From: Viridibacillus arenosi
Lineage (GTDB): Bacteria; Bacillota; Bacilli; Bacillales_A; Planococcaceae
NCBI RefSeq assembly: GCF_001955655.1
Contig: NZ_MSPW01000017.1
Span: forward strand, 1 to 54,712
Reading direction: 5' to 3'
Length of the DNA: 54,712 nucleotides
The notes beneath the pieces are model-generated. The model ran no database searches. It was not told where the DNA came from and saw nothing but the letters and a program-made list of their open reading frames with translations. Below are positions 20,690 through 30,088 of this stretch, piece by piece. A program made the position numbers and the translations under genes. Each line of letters starts with the position of its first letter. Within the stretch, counting starts at the first letter, position 1.

Positions 20690-20736
20690 AAAAAGTTGCC
20701 CTAAAATTTAGTGAATACTAATTTTCAGGGCAACCT
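20690..20736 (-). terminator. Terminator after rqcP
   Basis: Minus-strand stem GTTGCCCTGAAAATTAGT/ACTAAATTTTAGGGCAAC (one or two mismatches) followed by TTTTTT, about 80 nt past the rqcP stop. Between it and the sigma-E promoter (20416-20689) there is only A/T-rich DNA without a supported ORF. Confidence 0.9.
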
Positions 20737-20817
20737 CATATAAAATCATTCAAACAAAATATAGATCAATGCTTAAAATACTATTTCTCTTTAAGCAACA
20801 TCTACTTTCAAAATCAG

Positions 20818-21108
20818 CTAGTTCTCATCATCGATAAATTGCGGTTCAATCTTCTCTAATTTCTCCTCTTTTATAATCGTAAACATTCTTGCAGCGTCTT
20901 CTTTTTTTACTGTATCTTTCAATTCTTCAACTCGTGCCGTTACAACTTTTTGACCGAATCGGATTGCGAGTTCGTCACCTGCTTTTACAGCAGTACTTGC
21001 CTTCACCACTTTACCGTTAATTGTAATACGACCTTGATCGGCAACCTCTTTTGCTAATGTGCGGCGTTTAATCAAACGTGATACTTTCAAAAATTTATCT
21101 AATCTCAT
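20818..21108 (-). CDS. rqcP: S4-domain ribosome quality-control factor RqcP (YabO)
   Basis: A 96-residue protein with an S4 RNA-binding domain at the N terminus: [32 protein letters not shown]. RqcP (Hsp15 homologue) works with RqcH on stalled 50S subunits to add alanine tails. An acidic C-terminal tail follows. Its ribosome binding site GGAGGG lies inside the last codons of the upstream mazG gene, with 3 nt between the ORFs. Confidence 0.92.
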   Translation of the reverse strand: MRLDKFLKVSRLIKRRTLAKEVADQGRITINGKVVKASTAVKAGDELAIRFGQKVVTARVEELKDTVKKEDAARMFTIIKEEKLEKIEPQFIDDEN

Positions 21109-21111
21109 ATT

Positions 21112-22578
21112 TTATTTCCCTCCTTCTGATTTTGCCTCGTTCCAAAAGGCATCTAACTCTTCAAACTTATAAGCTTTAAAATCTTTTTTACCAGCCATTA
21201 CTTGCGCTTCAACATACCCAAAGCGACTAGCAAATTTTCGGTTTGCGTGGAGCATGGCTTCTTCAGCTGAAATTTTATATACACGTGCGATATTCACTAA
21301 TGTAAATAGCACATCGCCAAATTCATCGAGACGTGTTTCATTCGTTCCATTCGCTACTTCTGCTCGGAATTCCTGCAATTCTTCGGAGAACTTTTCCCAA
21401 ACACCTTCTGTCGTAGGCCACTCAAAACCAACTTTTGCCGCTCGTCTTTGATAGTTATAAGACGTTTGCAGTGAAGATGCTGCTCGGTACTCACCTTTTA
21501 ATAGAGGTTCCGGTATCTCACCATTAGCATTTTCTTTACTTTTAATTTTTTCCCAGTTAGCATTTACTTCTTCCACACTATCTACAGTAACATCACTAAA
21601 TACATGAGGATGACGACGAATCATCTTAGTGCTTACTGCTTCTAATATATCCTCTAGGTTGAAGAATCCTTCATCTTCACCAATTTGTGCGTGTAAAAAT
21701 ACTTGTAGTAGCACATCACCAAGCTCTTCAATCATATGCTCATCATCTTGCTCATCGACCGTTTGTAGGAACTCATGCACTTCCTCTAGCATATATCTTT
21801 TCAAACTTTCGTGCGTCTGTTGTTGATCCCAAGGACAACCATTAGGGCCACGCAATGTTGAAATAATCTCACGGAAAGTTGACCATTCACGAAGAGCTCC
21901 ATCACGATTCGTTACTGGAGGCACGTAGACGGTTGTTAAGTTATCAATTTCTGCTGCACGGTCCAATTCGTATAAAGGAACTGTACGTAGCTTTTCGCCT
22001 TTTGATCCTGCTGCAGTAACGATTGTAACTGGATAATCCTCACGATATTTTTCCATCAATGTCAGTTTTACTTCTGAAGCGCTGAAAGTATCATATACTT
22101 GTGCAATTAATAGATGTTGCTTCATATTCACTTCATGTGATGAGAAAGTTGCTCCATCTACCAATTGGAAGCCATCGATTGGATCGATACGTAATGCACC
22201 GAAGATTGGATCTAGGAAACTTTGACCTCCCTCAATGTTAAGCTTTACTTTGCCTTCTTTTTCAGCTTTTATTAATAGTTGAACAGTTAACTCTGCTACG
22301 AGTGGATGTCCAGGTACTGCGTACATTATATCTTCTTTCTCCACATAACTTAAAAGCGTTTCTACAATCTCTTCATAAACTGGTCGGAAATCATCGTGCT
22401 TTTCATAGATATAGTCAAAGCTTTCAAATTCGATTCCTTCAGTTGCTAACTCATTTAATACTGGGTGGTCTATCGTACGTACATATATTTTCTTTGCCTG
22501 CTGTAACTTACGATAAACACCTATTTGTAGCTGTTCAAAGTCACTAGCTCCGAGGCCAATTATTGTCAATTGATGCAT
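21112..22578 (-). CDS. yabN: Tetrapyrrole-methylase/MazG fusion protein (YabN)
   Basis: A 488-residue two-domain protein. Residues 1-220 resemble the SAM-dependent tetrapyrrole methylase fold (LTIIGLGASDFEQLQIG, YAVPGHPLVAE). The C-terminal half has tandem MazG nucleotide-pyrophosphohydrolase repeats (GCPWDQQQTHESLKRYMLEE, EELGDVLLQVFLHAQIGEDEG). Length matches B. subtilis YabN (489). The ATG at 22578 follows AGGTG by 6 nt; an in-frame GTG at 22587 is less likely. The methylase part has no known substrate. Confidence 0.93.
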   Translation of the reverse strand: MHQLTIIGLGASDFEQLQIGVYRKLQQAKKIYVRTIDHPVLNELATEGIEFESFDYIYEKHDDFRPVYEEIVETLLSYVEKEDIMYAVPGHPLVAELTVQLLIKAEKEGKVKLNIEGGQSFLDPIFGALRIDPIDGFQLVDGATFSSHEVNMKQHLLIAQVYDTFSASEVKLTLMEKYREDYPVTIVTAAGSKGEKLRTVPLYELDRAAEIDNLTTVYVPPVTNRDGALREWSTFREIISTLRGPNGCPWDQQQTHESLKRYMLEEVHEFLQTVDEQDDEHMIEELGDVLLQVFLHAQIGEDEGFFNLEDILEAVSTKMIRRHPHVFSDVTVDSVEEVNANWEKIKSKENANGEIPEPLLKGEYRAASSLQTSYNYQRRAAKVGFEWPTTEGVWEKFSEELQEFRAEVANGTNETRLDEFGDVLFTLVNIARVYKISAEEAMLHANRKFASRFGYVEAQVMAGKKDFKAYKFEELDAFWNEAKSEGGK

Positions 22579-22593
22579 AATTTTCACCTATCC

Positions 22594-24201
22594 TTATTTC
22601 TTTCGTTGTAGCCATAATTGATAACTGGCCATTCTGCGTCCAAATGGTAGTAAAAACCAATCCCTACTATTTAGAACTCCACACTTCGCAATGATTGTCA
22701 AAAACACAAACGCCCCTATCAATGCTGCTGTGCTTCCAGTCAATGCTGCGTTCAATCGCGAAGGTAAAGAAGCAAAGAGCCACTGCTCGGTAAAATAACT
22801 CCATAACAGTACACAAGTTATCATGACGGCTGAGGCAAATCCCATACATATATAAAAACGTGTGGGTGCGAAACGAATTGGTCTAATTTTTTTAAAATAA
22901 TAGATCAATCCAATAGCTGAACATATTAAACCTAAATTACTAGCATATACCGCGCCTATGATACCCCACCTTATAATAAACAACTCATTACAAAGCACTT
23001 TCACTATAAAACCTACTATTAATATTAAAGTCGGTATTTTTAATTTCCCTAACCCTTGAAGCATGGCTGTCAGCGTTAGAATAAGTGACAACCATATAAT
23101 TTGCGCTACAAATACTATCAATACATTAGATAACTCACGTGTTTCAAATAGCATCTCATTTACATAAGGCATAACGAGCATTAAACCAAGCGTCGCAGCA
23201 AAACCAAATAACAAGGCCGTACGATAGGTCAGTTGAATAAACCGTTCAGCTCCTCGCCCATTATCCTTTTTTGATGTATGGGCAACAAGAGGGACAATTG
23301 CAAGGGATAACGATGTTGCAATAACAAGCCCGACTTGCACAAGTGGCTGCCCTCTATCGTAAATTCCCTTCGTTTCCATTGCCTCTAAGGTTGAAATTCC
23401 ACTTTTCGTAAGTGTTTCAAAAACAGTAAATGAATCAACTAGTTGAAAAAACAATAGTAAAAGGCCACTCATACTGACCGTAATGCTTAAAACTGTCAAT
23501 TCCTTTAATACAGGAAAGATAGCTACCTTTTTCCTTACGGATATTTTGTTCCCTCGCTTAAACTTTTTAAAATACATCCATAATAAAATGATACCAGCTA
23601 GTTCACCAACAACAGTGCCTGCCACCGCCATTTGCCCTGCCTGATACAAAGAAGTGGTCGTCGTCATAACAAGCCAAGTACCACCCAAGATGACAAGGAC
23701 ACGAATAGTTTGTTCCATCACTTGTGCATAGGCAACTGGTGTCATCATACCGCGAGCTTGAAAGAAACCTTTATAAACAGCAATCGCTGGCATACATAAT
23801 GTAACAAAGGAACCTGTACGTAAAAGTGAAGCTAATTCTGGATCGCCCATCCATTTCGCAAATAGATCAGCTCCACAAAATAAAATGATGAAGAAAAGGG
23901 TGGATAAAATACATAAATAATAAAATACCACCCGTAATAATTCACCGCGCAACACTCCTTCATCACGATCTTCAGCTTCAGCAAGTAATTTAGAAATGGC
24001 GACAGCAAATCCACTCGACGTCCAAACAACGAAAATCGCTATAAATGGATACACTTGCTGATAAATATAAAATCCCTGGTCCCCAACTAAATTTTGAAAA
24101 GGGACTCGATACACCATGCTCAGTATTTTGACAAAAAGAGCAGCAAGCGTTAATAATGCCACTCCCTTCACATATACCTTCATTCCCCACTTCTCAGGCA
24201 T
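22594..24201 (-). CDS. yabM: MurJ/SpoVB-family polysaccharide transporter YabM
   Basis: A 535-residue MOP-superfamily membrane protein with about 14 hydrophobic segments. It has the family opening GVALLTLAALFVKILSMVYR and the Pro/Gly pattern VPFQNLVGDQGFYIYQQVYP seen in SpoVB and YabM. It likely flips or exports a lipid-linked cell-wall or spore-coat precursor; the substrate is unknown. The ATG at 24201 has GAGG 7 nt upstream. It lies 15 nt upstream of yabN, in the same operon. Confidence 0.9.
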   Translation of the reverse strand: MPEKWGMKVYVKGVALLTLAALFVKILSMVYRVPFQNLVGDQGFYIYQQVYPFIAIFVVWTSSGFAVAISKLLAEAEDRDEGVLRGELLRVVFYYLCILSTLFFIILFCGADLFAKWMGDPELASLLRTGSFVTLCMPAIAVYKGFFQARGMMTPVAYAQVMEQTIRVLVILGGTWLVMTTTTSLYQAGQMAVAGTVVGELAGIILLWMYFKKFKRGNKISVRKKVAIFPVLKELTVLSITVSMSGLLLLFFQLVDSFTVFETLTKSGISTLEAMETKGIYDRGQPLVQVGLVIATSLSLAIVPLVAHTSKKDNGRGAERFIQLTYRTALLFGFAATLGLMLVMPYVNEMLFETRELSNVLIVFVAQIIWLSLILTLTAMLQGLGKLKIPTLILIVGFIVKVLCNELFIIRWGIIGAVYASNLGLICSAIGLIYYFKKIRPIRFAPTRFYICMGFASAVMITCVLLWSYFTEQWLFASLPSRLNAALTGSTAALIGAFVFLTIIAKCGVLNSRDWFLLPFGRRMASYQLWLQRKK

Positions 24202-24438
24202 TTCAAATCCTCTTTCCTATACATCGTTCACCAAAATTCATAATAATCTAAGTGTCATCAGTATAGCATATTGATGCTTATCCATAAAAAACAGGTTATA
24301 ACATGCCTAAAGAACTATATTTATTAGAAAATCACTTTCTTTATATAGTATTAGATTATTAATAAGTGACTTTTAGTTCAATACCAGTAAAAGCATCCGA
24401 TAAAATTATTAATTAAAGAGTATAGAGGAGGGATTACT

Positions 24439-24756
24439 TTGAAGATGAATGTAGCGAATATTAAAACATTTCATAACGCGGCGAAATTTAATCAGCCACA
24501 TATACTACAAAGTTCATATATCTATGCTGCATTAAAATCAAAACCGAAAAAAAATCGGGTTTTAATTGAAAAAGAAAATGGTTATGTACGTCAGTACCTC
24601 GTCAAAGAGGATGGCACTAAAATATTAATTTCCGAAATGCGGGAAGATACCACGAAACAAACAGCTAACCATAATGAATCAAATACCGATGATTTAATGA
24701 AGTTGCTTAATTTTTCAAGAATAGTACATCCTTCTAATATTAAAATGATAAAATAA
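24439..24756 (+). CDS. Unrecognised small protein on the plus strand
   Basis: A 105-residue hydrophilic, basic protein; I do not recognise the family. The TTG start has a strong GGAGGG 6 nt upstream, and an ATG two codons later is possible. No membrane segment, signal peptide or cysteine motif is visible. The middle (KNRVLIEKENGYVRQYLVKEDG) looks like a beta-rich segment, and the last third is Asn/Thr-rich. It is the only plus-strand gene between the tRNAs and abrB. It converges on spoVT with a shared bidirectional terminator starting right after its stop codon. B. subtilis has no gene here. The ribosome binding site and terminator make it likely real. Confidence 0.75.
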   Translation: MKMNVANIKTFHNAAKFNQPHILQSSYIYAALKSKPKKNRVLIEKENGYVRQYLVKEDGTKILISEMREDTTKQTANHNESNTDDLMKLLNFSRIVHPSNIKMIK

Positions 24757-24796
24757 AAAAAGTCTTCCTCGTAAAAATTGCGAGGAAGACTTTTTT
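24757..24796. terminator. Bidirectional terminator between the orphan gene and spoVT
   Basis: Stem AAAAAGTCTTCCTCG/CGAGGAAGACTTTTT with a 9-nt loop, A-run and T-run flanks, located immediately after the plus-strand stop (24754-24756) and 4 nt beyond the spoVT stop. It can terminate both convergent genes. Confidence 0.93.
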
Positions 24797-24800
24797 CATG

Positions 24801-25337
24801 TTAATCAAGCATTTGCTTAGCAAGAAAATGAGCAGCAGTTTCAGCTACTTTTTGCTCTGAGTCACCAATAAAGTGCACCTTTGACAATATATAAACAGCG
24901 CCAATTGGGTCACCTGACACGATAATTGGTGCCACACAGTAAGATTTTATTTGCTCAACTTGACCTGGAACCAACTCTACAGAGCTTTCATGCTTCTCTA
25001 CTAGAATGGATCGTTGCATAATACTTTCTTCAGCAAATGATGAGAGCTGTCTATTAACATAATCCTTTTTTGATACTCCTGCCACTGCAATCATTTCATC
25101 TCGATCACTAATTAAAGCAGCCGTACCAAGCGTTTCATATAATGTTTCTACATACGAAGTTGCAAAGTCACTCAATTCGCTAATAGGTGAATATTTCTTT
25201 AAAATAACTTCCCCTTCGCGATCCGTGAAAATTTCTAACGGGTCGCCTTCACGAATGCGTAAAGTCCTTCTTATTTCTTTTGGGATAACGACGCGCCCTA
25301 AATCATCAATACGTCGTACAATGCCAGTTGCTTTCAT
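24801..25337 (-). CDS. spoVT: Stage V sporulation regulator SpoVT
   Basis: Forespore transcription factor modulating sigma-G genes. The 178-residue protein has an AbrB-type swapped-hairpin DNA-binding domain (residues 1-50, GIVRRIDDLGRVVIPKEIRR) and a C-terminal GAF-like domain (about 55-175). Length equals B. subtilis SpoVT. A sigma-G-type promoter lies directly upstream, matching known regulation. A second AbrB-family gene, abrB, occurs at 48016. Confidence 0.96.
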   Translation of the reverse strand: MKATGIVRRIDDLGRVVIPKEIRRTLRIREGDPLEIFTDREGEVILKKYSPISELSDFATSYVETLYETLGTAALISDRDEMIAVAGVSKKDYVNRQLSSFAEESIMQRSILVEKHESSVELVPGQVEQIKSYCVAPIIVSGDPIGAVYILSKVHFIGDSEQKVAETAAHFLAKQMLD

Positions 25338-25379
25338 TCGTGTTGCCTCACTTTCGACAAAATATAGTTATACTTGTCC

Positions 25380-25410
25380 TAGTATGGTTCACAAATGGGC
25401 ATTCTATGCA
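25380..25410 (-). promoter_or_regulatory. Sigma-G-type promoter of spoVT
   Basis: Minus-strand -35 TGCATA (25405-25410) and -10 CATACTA (25380-25386) with an 18-nt spacer, an excellent match to the forespore pattern (TGHATR, 17-18 nt, CATACTA). It begins near the end of the mfd gap, about 45 nt before the spoVT ATG. Confidence 0.8.
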
Positions 25411-25419
25411 AAAAGGGTA

Positions 25420-28400
25420 TTACTCAGCAACAGGTGCAGATTCTTCCCTTTTTGCAGTAGGCAAAAGTTTCATAATAGCTTCTAAAATATCAAACGGTAA
25501 TTGTTTATCCATTTTGCGCTCATCTATTGTAAGTAATAGTTGTTGCCCATCCATCCGGAAGCCTACAGCCCGCCCGAACTTCAATGATTCTGAGACAACT
25601 TTTGCGCCATCTATGTTCGCCGTACCTTGCTCTGAAATTTGAATAGTAATAACTTTATTCGTTTCCTTAATTGAAGTGACTCCTGCTTCCTTCGCCCAAA
25701 CTTTCATTCGTGCAATACGTAATAAACGTTCGGTTTCAAAAGGTATATCACCAAATCGATCTTGCAATTCATCAATAATTTCAAGATAGTCATTTTCATT
25801 TTCCATCGCTTTTACACGTTTATACATTTGAATTTTTTGATAGCCATCTGGAATATATTGATCAGGAATGTATGCGTCATACGGTAAAATTATTTCAATT
25901 TCAGGTATGTCTTCTTTTTTCGTACCACTACGTCGTTCTTCTATTGCTTCTTCAAGCATTTGTGAATATAAGTCAAATCCGACAGAATCGATAAAGCCAT
26001 GTTGTTGAGATCCAAGTAAATTCCCTGCACCCCGAATTGATAAATCACGCATAGCAATTTTAAATCCAGAGCCAAGTTCAGTAAATTCTTTAATCGCTTG
26101 CAAACGTTGCTCTGCTACCTCTGTCAGTACTTTATCACGTTGATACATGAAATAAGCATAGGCTACTCTATTGGAACGCCCAACGCGTCCTCTTAATTGA
26201 TAAAGCTGCGATAAACCCATGCGATCAGCATTGTGTACAATTAATGTATTCACATTTGGAATGTCAATACCTGTTTCAATAATTGTTGTCGTGACCAACA
26301 CATCATAATCTCCGTCCAAAAATCCAAGAATAACAGATTCTAGCTCAGACTCACTCATTTGGCCATGTGCAAAGCCGACTCGCGCTTCAGGTACGAGCTC
26401 TTGGATCTCTTGCACCTTTTTCGCCATATCTTCAACACGATTATATAAATAAAACGTCTGCCCACCGCGTGACATTTCACGCTCAATGGCTTCACGCACA
26501 AGCGCACCACTATGCTCCATGACATATGTTTGGACTGGGAAGCGATTTGCAGGTGGCGTTTCGATTACAGATAAATCACGGACACCAACCATCGACATAT
26601 GTAATGTACGAGGTATTGGTGTTGCTGTTAATGTTAATACATCGACATTCGTTTTTAATTGTTTGATCTTTTCTTTATGCGTCACACCAAATCGTTGTTC
26701 TTCATCGACTACGAGTAATCCTAAGTCACGATATACCACATCTTTAGATAAGAGACGATGTGTACCGACGACGACATCTATCGTACCGTCTTTTAACCCT
26801 TTTAATGTTTCTGTTTGCTGTTTTTTCGTACGGAAGCGGCTAAGTAAACCAATAGAAACTGCCTGCTCTTGGAAACGTTCTACCATCGTTTCATAATGCT
26901 GCTGAGCTAAAATGGTTGTAGGTACAAGGAAAGCTACTTGCTTACCATCCATAATTGCTTTAAAGGCTGCACGAATGGCAACCTCCGTTTTACCATAACC
27001 AACATCACCACAAACAAGTCGATCCATTGGACGCTCGCGTTCCATATCGTGTTTGACTTCACGAATAGAACGTAATTGATCTTCTGTTTCCTCATATGGA
27101 AACGCCGCTTCAAAAGTGCGTTGTTCATCACCATCTGGAGTAAAGGCAAAACCTTTTTCAGCTTCACGTTTTGCATATAGTTTTATTAAATCATCGGCAA
27201 TATCTTGTACTGCAGATGACACTTTACTTTTCGCACGTTTCCACTCTGCTCCGCCCAGCTTATGTAGCTTCGGTTCACGGTCTTCAGAAGCAACGTATTT
27301 TTGGATTAAATCAATTTGATCAACTGGTACGAATAATTTATCATCTGCTCGGTAACGAATGTGTAAATAATCTTTATGTGATCCCTTTACTTCTAAAGTT
27401 TCGATACCGATATATTTCCCAATACCGTGGTGAATATGAACGACATAATCTCCAGGTTTAATTTCGGTATAACTTTTAATACGCTCGGCATTCGTCATTT
27501 TTTGAGGTCGCGATTTCTTTTTTTGCTTTTGTTTAAATAGCTCCTCTTCCGTAACAATCGCTAAACGCTGTAATGGGAGTTCAAAGCCAGCTGTCAATGC
27601 GCCTTCAATTGCATAAACACCCGCTCCATTCGGTTCCCCGAGTTGTATATGAATATCGTAATCATCCAACACTGTTTGCATTTTTCGCAGACGATCTTTA
27701 CCTTCCGCCACAAAGAGCACCGTAAATTTCCCTTGCTCCCATCGCTCCATCTCATTTTTCAACAGAGGTATTTGCGCATGAAAATGTTGCATTGGTTTAC
27801 ATGAGAAACTTGTAGTTTTCTTAAACTGAACACCTGAAAATGCACGTGTAAATAGAGCAAAGAATAGTTTTGGTTGTTTTAGCATCGCAAAAATTTCTTT
27901 TAGTGAATATGAAGGTTTCACGGCATGCACCATTTTCCCTTCTTCTAGGAGGCTCAAGAACCATTCTTTCTCTTCTTTCTCCCATGCATCCATTACTTCT
28001 TGTACTCTGCCTAATTCATCAAATACAACAAGGGCATTTTGGGCAAAATAATCACCTAAATAAGATGGCTTATCATATAAAAGCGATCCATACTTGTTGG
28101 CGTAATCAGGTAAGTTACCTTGCTTTAGCATTTCAATATCAGCTTGGATATTTTGATAGAGTGCTTCTTTAACATCTTGCGCTTTCACTTTACGTAAGCT
28201 TTCAGCCAATGCATCCTCTAGCTTTTCAGCCAGTATTACTCTATCAACTCGCGTTAAAACGAATTCTGTCGCAGGCAAAATACGTACATCTTGTAATTTA
28301 TCAATTGAACGCTGATCATCAGCTGAGAATGTTCGGATTGAATCTACTTCTGTATCGAACAATTCAATACGTACTGGCACTTCCATATAAGGTGGATAAA

Positions 28401-28947
28401 TATCTAAGATACCACCACGTAATGCAAATTCTCCTGGCGTTGTCACCATCTGACCTCGTGTATAGCCCATTACAATAAGCTGATTCAACCATGCTTCCAC
28501 ATCGACATCGTCACCGACTGCCGTTTGAAGACGCAAATCAAGCCATTGCTCTTTTGGAGACATCATTTTACGTAGACCTGCTACTGGAATAATGTAAATC
28601 CCCTTTTGTTCATGTAACATATGGTCAATTGTTTCAATTCGTTGCGCTCTTAACTCAGGACTTGCTATCGACATATCAGCTGCGATAAATTCATCAGCTG
28701 GATAATAATGTACAAGATCCTCGCCCATTAACTTCACTAAATCATCATACATTTTCTGCGCCTGCAATAGATTTGGCGAGATGATATATACTGGCTTCTC
28801 TATAGCCCCATAAATCGTATCTAAAAAGGCTGGACGCGCACTACCAGAAAGGCCCGTAATTAACTGAGGACCATTATCTTGCTGCAAATCTTCCAATAAT
28901 TTTGTTATATGCATATCTTGAGAGAACAATTTACGTAATATCTCCAA
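25420..28947 (-). CDS. mfd: Transcription-repair coupling factor Mfd
   Basis: Displaces stalled RNA polymerase and recruits UvrA. The 1175-residue protein has UvrB-like N-terminal domains (~1-350), an RNA-polymerase-interacting Tudor-like domain with GDYVVHIHHGIGKY (~495), and the translocase. Translocase motifs include Walker A GDVGYGKTE (~650), VVDEEQRFGV, TATPIPRT and the QLRGRVGRS helicase motif. A TRCF C-terminal domain follows. The TTG at 28947 is selected by GGAGGG 6 nt upstream; the longer TTG at 28968 lies before that site. B. subtilis Mfd has 1177 residues. Confidence 0.97.
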   Translation of the reverse strand: MEILRKLFSQDMHITKLLEDLQQDNGPQLITGLSGSARPAFLDTIYGAIEKPVYIISPNLLQAQKMYDDLVKLMGEDLVHYYPADEFIAADMSIASPELRAQRIETIDHMLHEQKGIYIIPVAGLRKMMSPKEQWLDLRLQTAVGDDVDVEAWLNQLIVMGYTRGQMVTTPGEFALRGGILDIYPPYMEVPVRIELFDTEVDSIRTFSADDQRSIDKLQDVRILPATEFVLTRVDRVILAEKLEDALAESLRKVKAQDVKEALYQNIQADIEMLKQGNLPDYANKYGSLLYDKPSYLGDYFAQNALVVFDELGRVQEVMDAWEKEEKEWFLSLLEEGKMVHAVKPSYSLKEIFAMLKQPKLFFALFTRAFSGVQFKKTTSFSCKPMQHFHAQIPLLKNEMERWEQGKFTVLFVAEGKDRLRKMQTVLDDYDIHIQLGEPNGAGVYAIEGALTAGFELPLQRLAIVTEEELFKQKQKKKSRPQKMTNAERIKSYTEIKPGDYVVHIHHGIGKYIGIETLEVKGSHKDYLHIRYRADDKLFVPVDQIDLIQKYVASEDREPKLHKLGGAEWKRAKSKVSSAVQDIADDLIKLYAKREAEKGFAFTPDGDEQRTFEAAFPYEETEDQLRSIREVKHDMERERPMDRLVCGDVGYGKTEVAIRAAFKAIMDGKQVAFLVPTTILAQQHYETMVERFQEQAVSIGLLSRFRTKKQQTETLKGLKDGTIDVVVGTHRLLSKDVVYRDLGLLVVDEEQRFGVTHKEKIKQLKTNVDVLTLTATPIPRTLHMSMVGVRDLSVIETPPANRFPVQTYVMEHSGALVREAIEREMSRGGQTFYLYNRVEDMAKKVQEIQELVPEARVGFAHGQMSESELESVILGFLDGDYDVLVTTTIIETGIDIPNVNTLIVHNADRMGLSQLYQLRGRVGRSNRVAYAYFMYQRDKVLTEVAEQRLQAIKEFTELGSGFKIAMRDLSIRGAGNLLGSQQHGFIDSVGFDLYSQMLEEAIEERRSGTKKEDIPEIEIILPYDAYIPDQYIPDGYQKIQMYKRVKAMENENDYLEIIDELQDRFGDIPFETERLLRIARMKVWAKEAGVTSIKETNKVITIQISEQGTANIDGAKVVSESLKFGRAVGFRMDGQQLLLTIDERKMDKQLPFDILEAIMKLLPTAKREESAPVAE

Positions 28948-29093
28948 ATGAAGCCCTCCTTCCTTCAAAAAAATATAATGAATCTATTTGCTCTATCTAT
29001 ATTTTGCGAGTAAATAGTCTATCTATTTCATTTTTCTTTTCATTCATATACAGAAAAAGGCCTTGGACGCATAGCGCACCAAAGCATTCTTCA

Positions 29094-29321
29094 TTATTGT
29101 AGCCACTTTTTTAACGCATAATAGTCTGGAAATTGTTTTAAAGATTCTTCACAATGCTCACAAATACAATCGACCGTTGTATCTCCATTATGGTCTTTAT
29201 GAATGTATTGTTCTGCTTCCGCTTCATTTAATTGATGTAACTTGCGGACACTCTCTTCTGAATCGAAAGGCAGTAGCCCAACCTCAGTTTCACAGTGCCG
29301 ACAGCGATAATGAATTGCCAT
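29094..29321 (-). CDS. fin: Anti-sigma-F factor Fin (YabK)
   Basis: Small zinc-binding protein that in B. subtilis inhibits sigma-F to promote the switch to sigma-G. The 75-residue product has two CxxC pairs, CRHC at the N terminus and CEHC mid-protein (also CIC just before), and a DYYALKKWLQ end. The start MAIHYRCRHC (29321) matches the family; an upstream ATG at 29330 is only 2 nt from GGAGG. It lies between mfd and pth, as in B. subtilis, with a sigma-F-type promoter just upstream. Confidence 0.92.
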   Translation of the reverse strand: MAIHYRCRHCETEVGLLPFDSEESVRKLHQLNEAEAEQYIHKDHNGDTTVDCICEHCEESLKQFPDYYALKKWLQ

Positions 29322-29346
29322 ATGCAACATGCCCTCCTTTATAAAA

Positions 29347-29375
29347 AGTATAGACAGTCACATAGCAATTTATGC
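29347..29375 (-). promoter_or_regulatory. Sigma-F-type promoter of fin
   Basis: Minus-strand -35 GCATA (29371-29375) and -10 GTCTATACT (29347-29355) with a 15-nt spacer. It fits the forespore sigma-F pattern (GYWTA, 15 nt, GGNRANANT) with two weak positions. It lies just after the pth stop, so fin can be expressed apart from pth. Confidence 0.55.
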
Positions 29376-29382
29376 TCAATCA

Positions 29383-29940
29383 TTAATTAAATTGATTCAT
29401 AACATCTATAAATGGCTTGTCCAGTGCATACTCACAAGCATCCGCTGCTTTTTCAAAAGCATCCTGCATTATAGGTTGATCTTCCTTCGAAAACCTTGCA
29501 AGAACATAATCAGAGACCTTCATACCAGCAGGTGGGCGGCTAATGCCAATACGAATACGGTTAAAGTTTTGAGTACCTAAATGCTGGATTAATGATTTTA
29601 TACCGTTGTGTCCGCCAGCACTACCTTTTTGACGCAAGCGTAATTTTCCTTTATCCAAATCTAAATCATCATAAATAACAATGATATCCTCGATATCGAT
29701 ATCAAAATAATCCATGATTGGACCTACACATTCACCAGAAATATTCATATACGTAAGTGGCTTCAATAGCATTACTTTGCCTTCTGGGCGGTGAATAGTG
29801 CCGTACATACCATTAAATTTTGATTGATTTAATGATACGCCCCATTTTGCTGCTAATATGTCGATGGTATCAAAACCGACATTGTGATGTGTATGTTCAT
29901 ATGTTTTGCCCGGATTGCCGAGACCAATTATTAGTTTCAT
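29383..29940 (-). CDS. pth: Peptidyl-tRNA hydrolase
   Basis: Hydrolyses peptidyl-tRNAs released from stalled ribosomes; known as spoVC in B. subtilis. The 185-residue protein begins [23 protein letters not shown] with catalytic His19. It also has [16 protein letters not shown] and the [13 protein letters not shown] signature. It usually follows ctc directly; here the dltXABCD operon separates the two. Confidence 0.96.
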   Translation of the reverse strand: MKLIIGLGNPGKTYEHTHHNVGFDTIDILAAKWGVSLNQSKFNGMYGTIHRPEGKVMLLKPLTYMNISGECVGPIMDYFDIDIEDIIVIYDDLDLDKGKLRLRQKGSAGGHNGIKSLIQHLGTQNFNRIRIGISRPPAGMKVSDYVLARFSKEDQPIMQDAFEKAADACEYALDKPFIDVMNQFN

Positions 29941-30039
29941 AATAGCATCTTCCTTTTCTGCCTAATCCATGCTATTTTATCACATACCGTTGGAAATTAT
30001 GAAAAAATGCAATTATTAGTGGTTTTTCGACTTTTTCCT

Positions 30040-30078
30040 AAAAAAAAACGCTCTATCATAAAATGATAAAACGATTTT
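30040..30078 (-). terminator. Terminator of the dlt operon
   Basis: Minus-strand hairpin CGTTTTATCAT/ATGATAGAGCG (some wobble) followed by nine T residues, just past the dltD stop at 30089. It ends the operon before pth. Confidence 0.85.
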
Positions 30079-30088
30079 TTCTATATAG

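Noticed and set aside
26486-26896. 136-codon plus-strand open frame inside mfd
   Set aside because: Antisense shadow of conserved helicase motifs, with no ribosome binding site or promoter.
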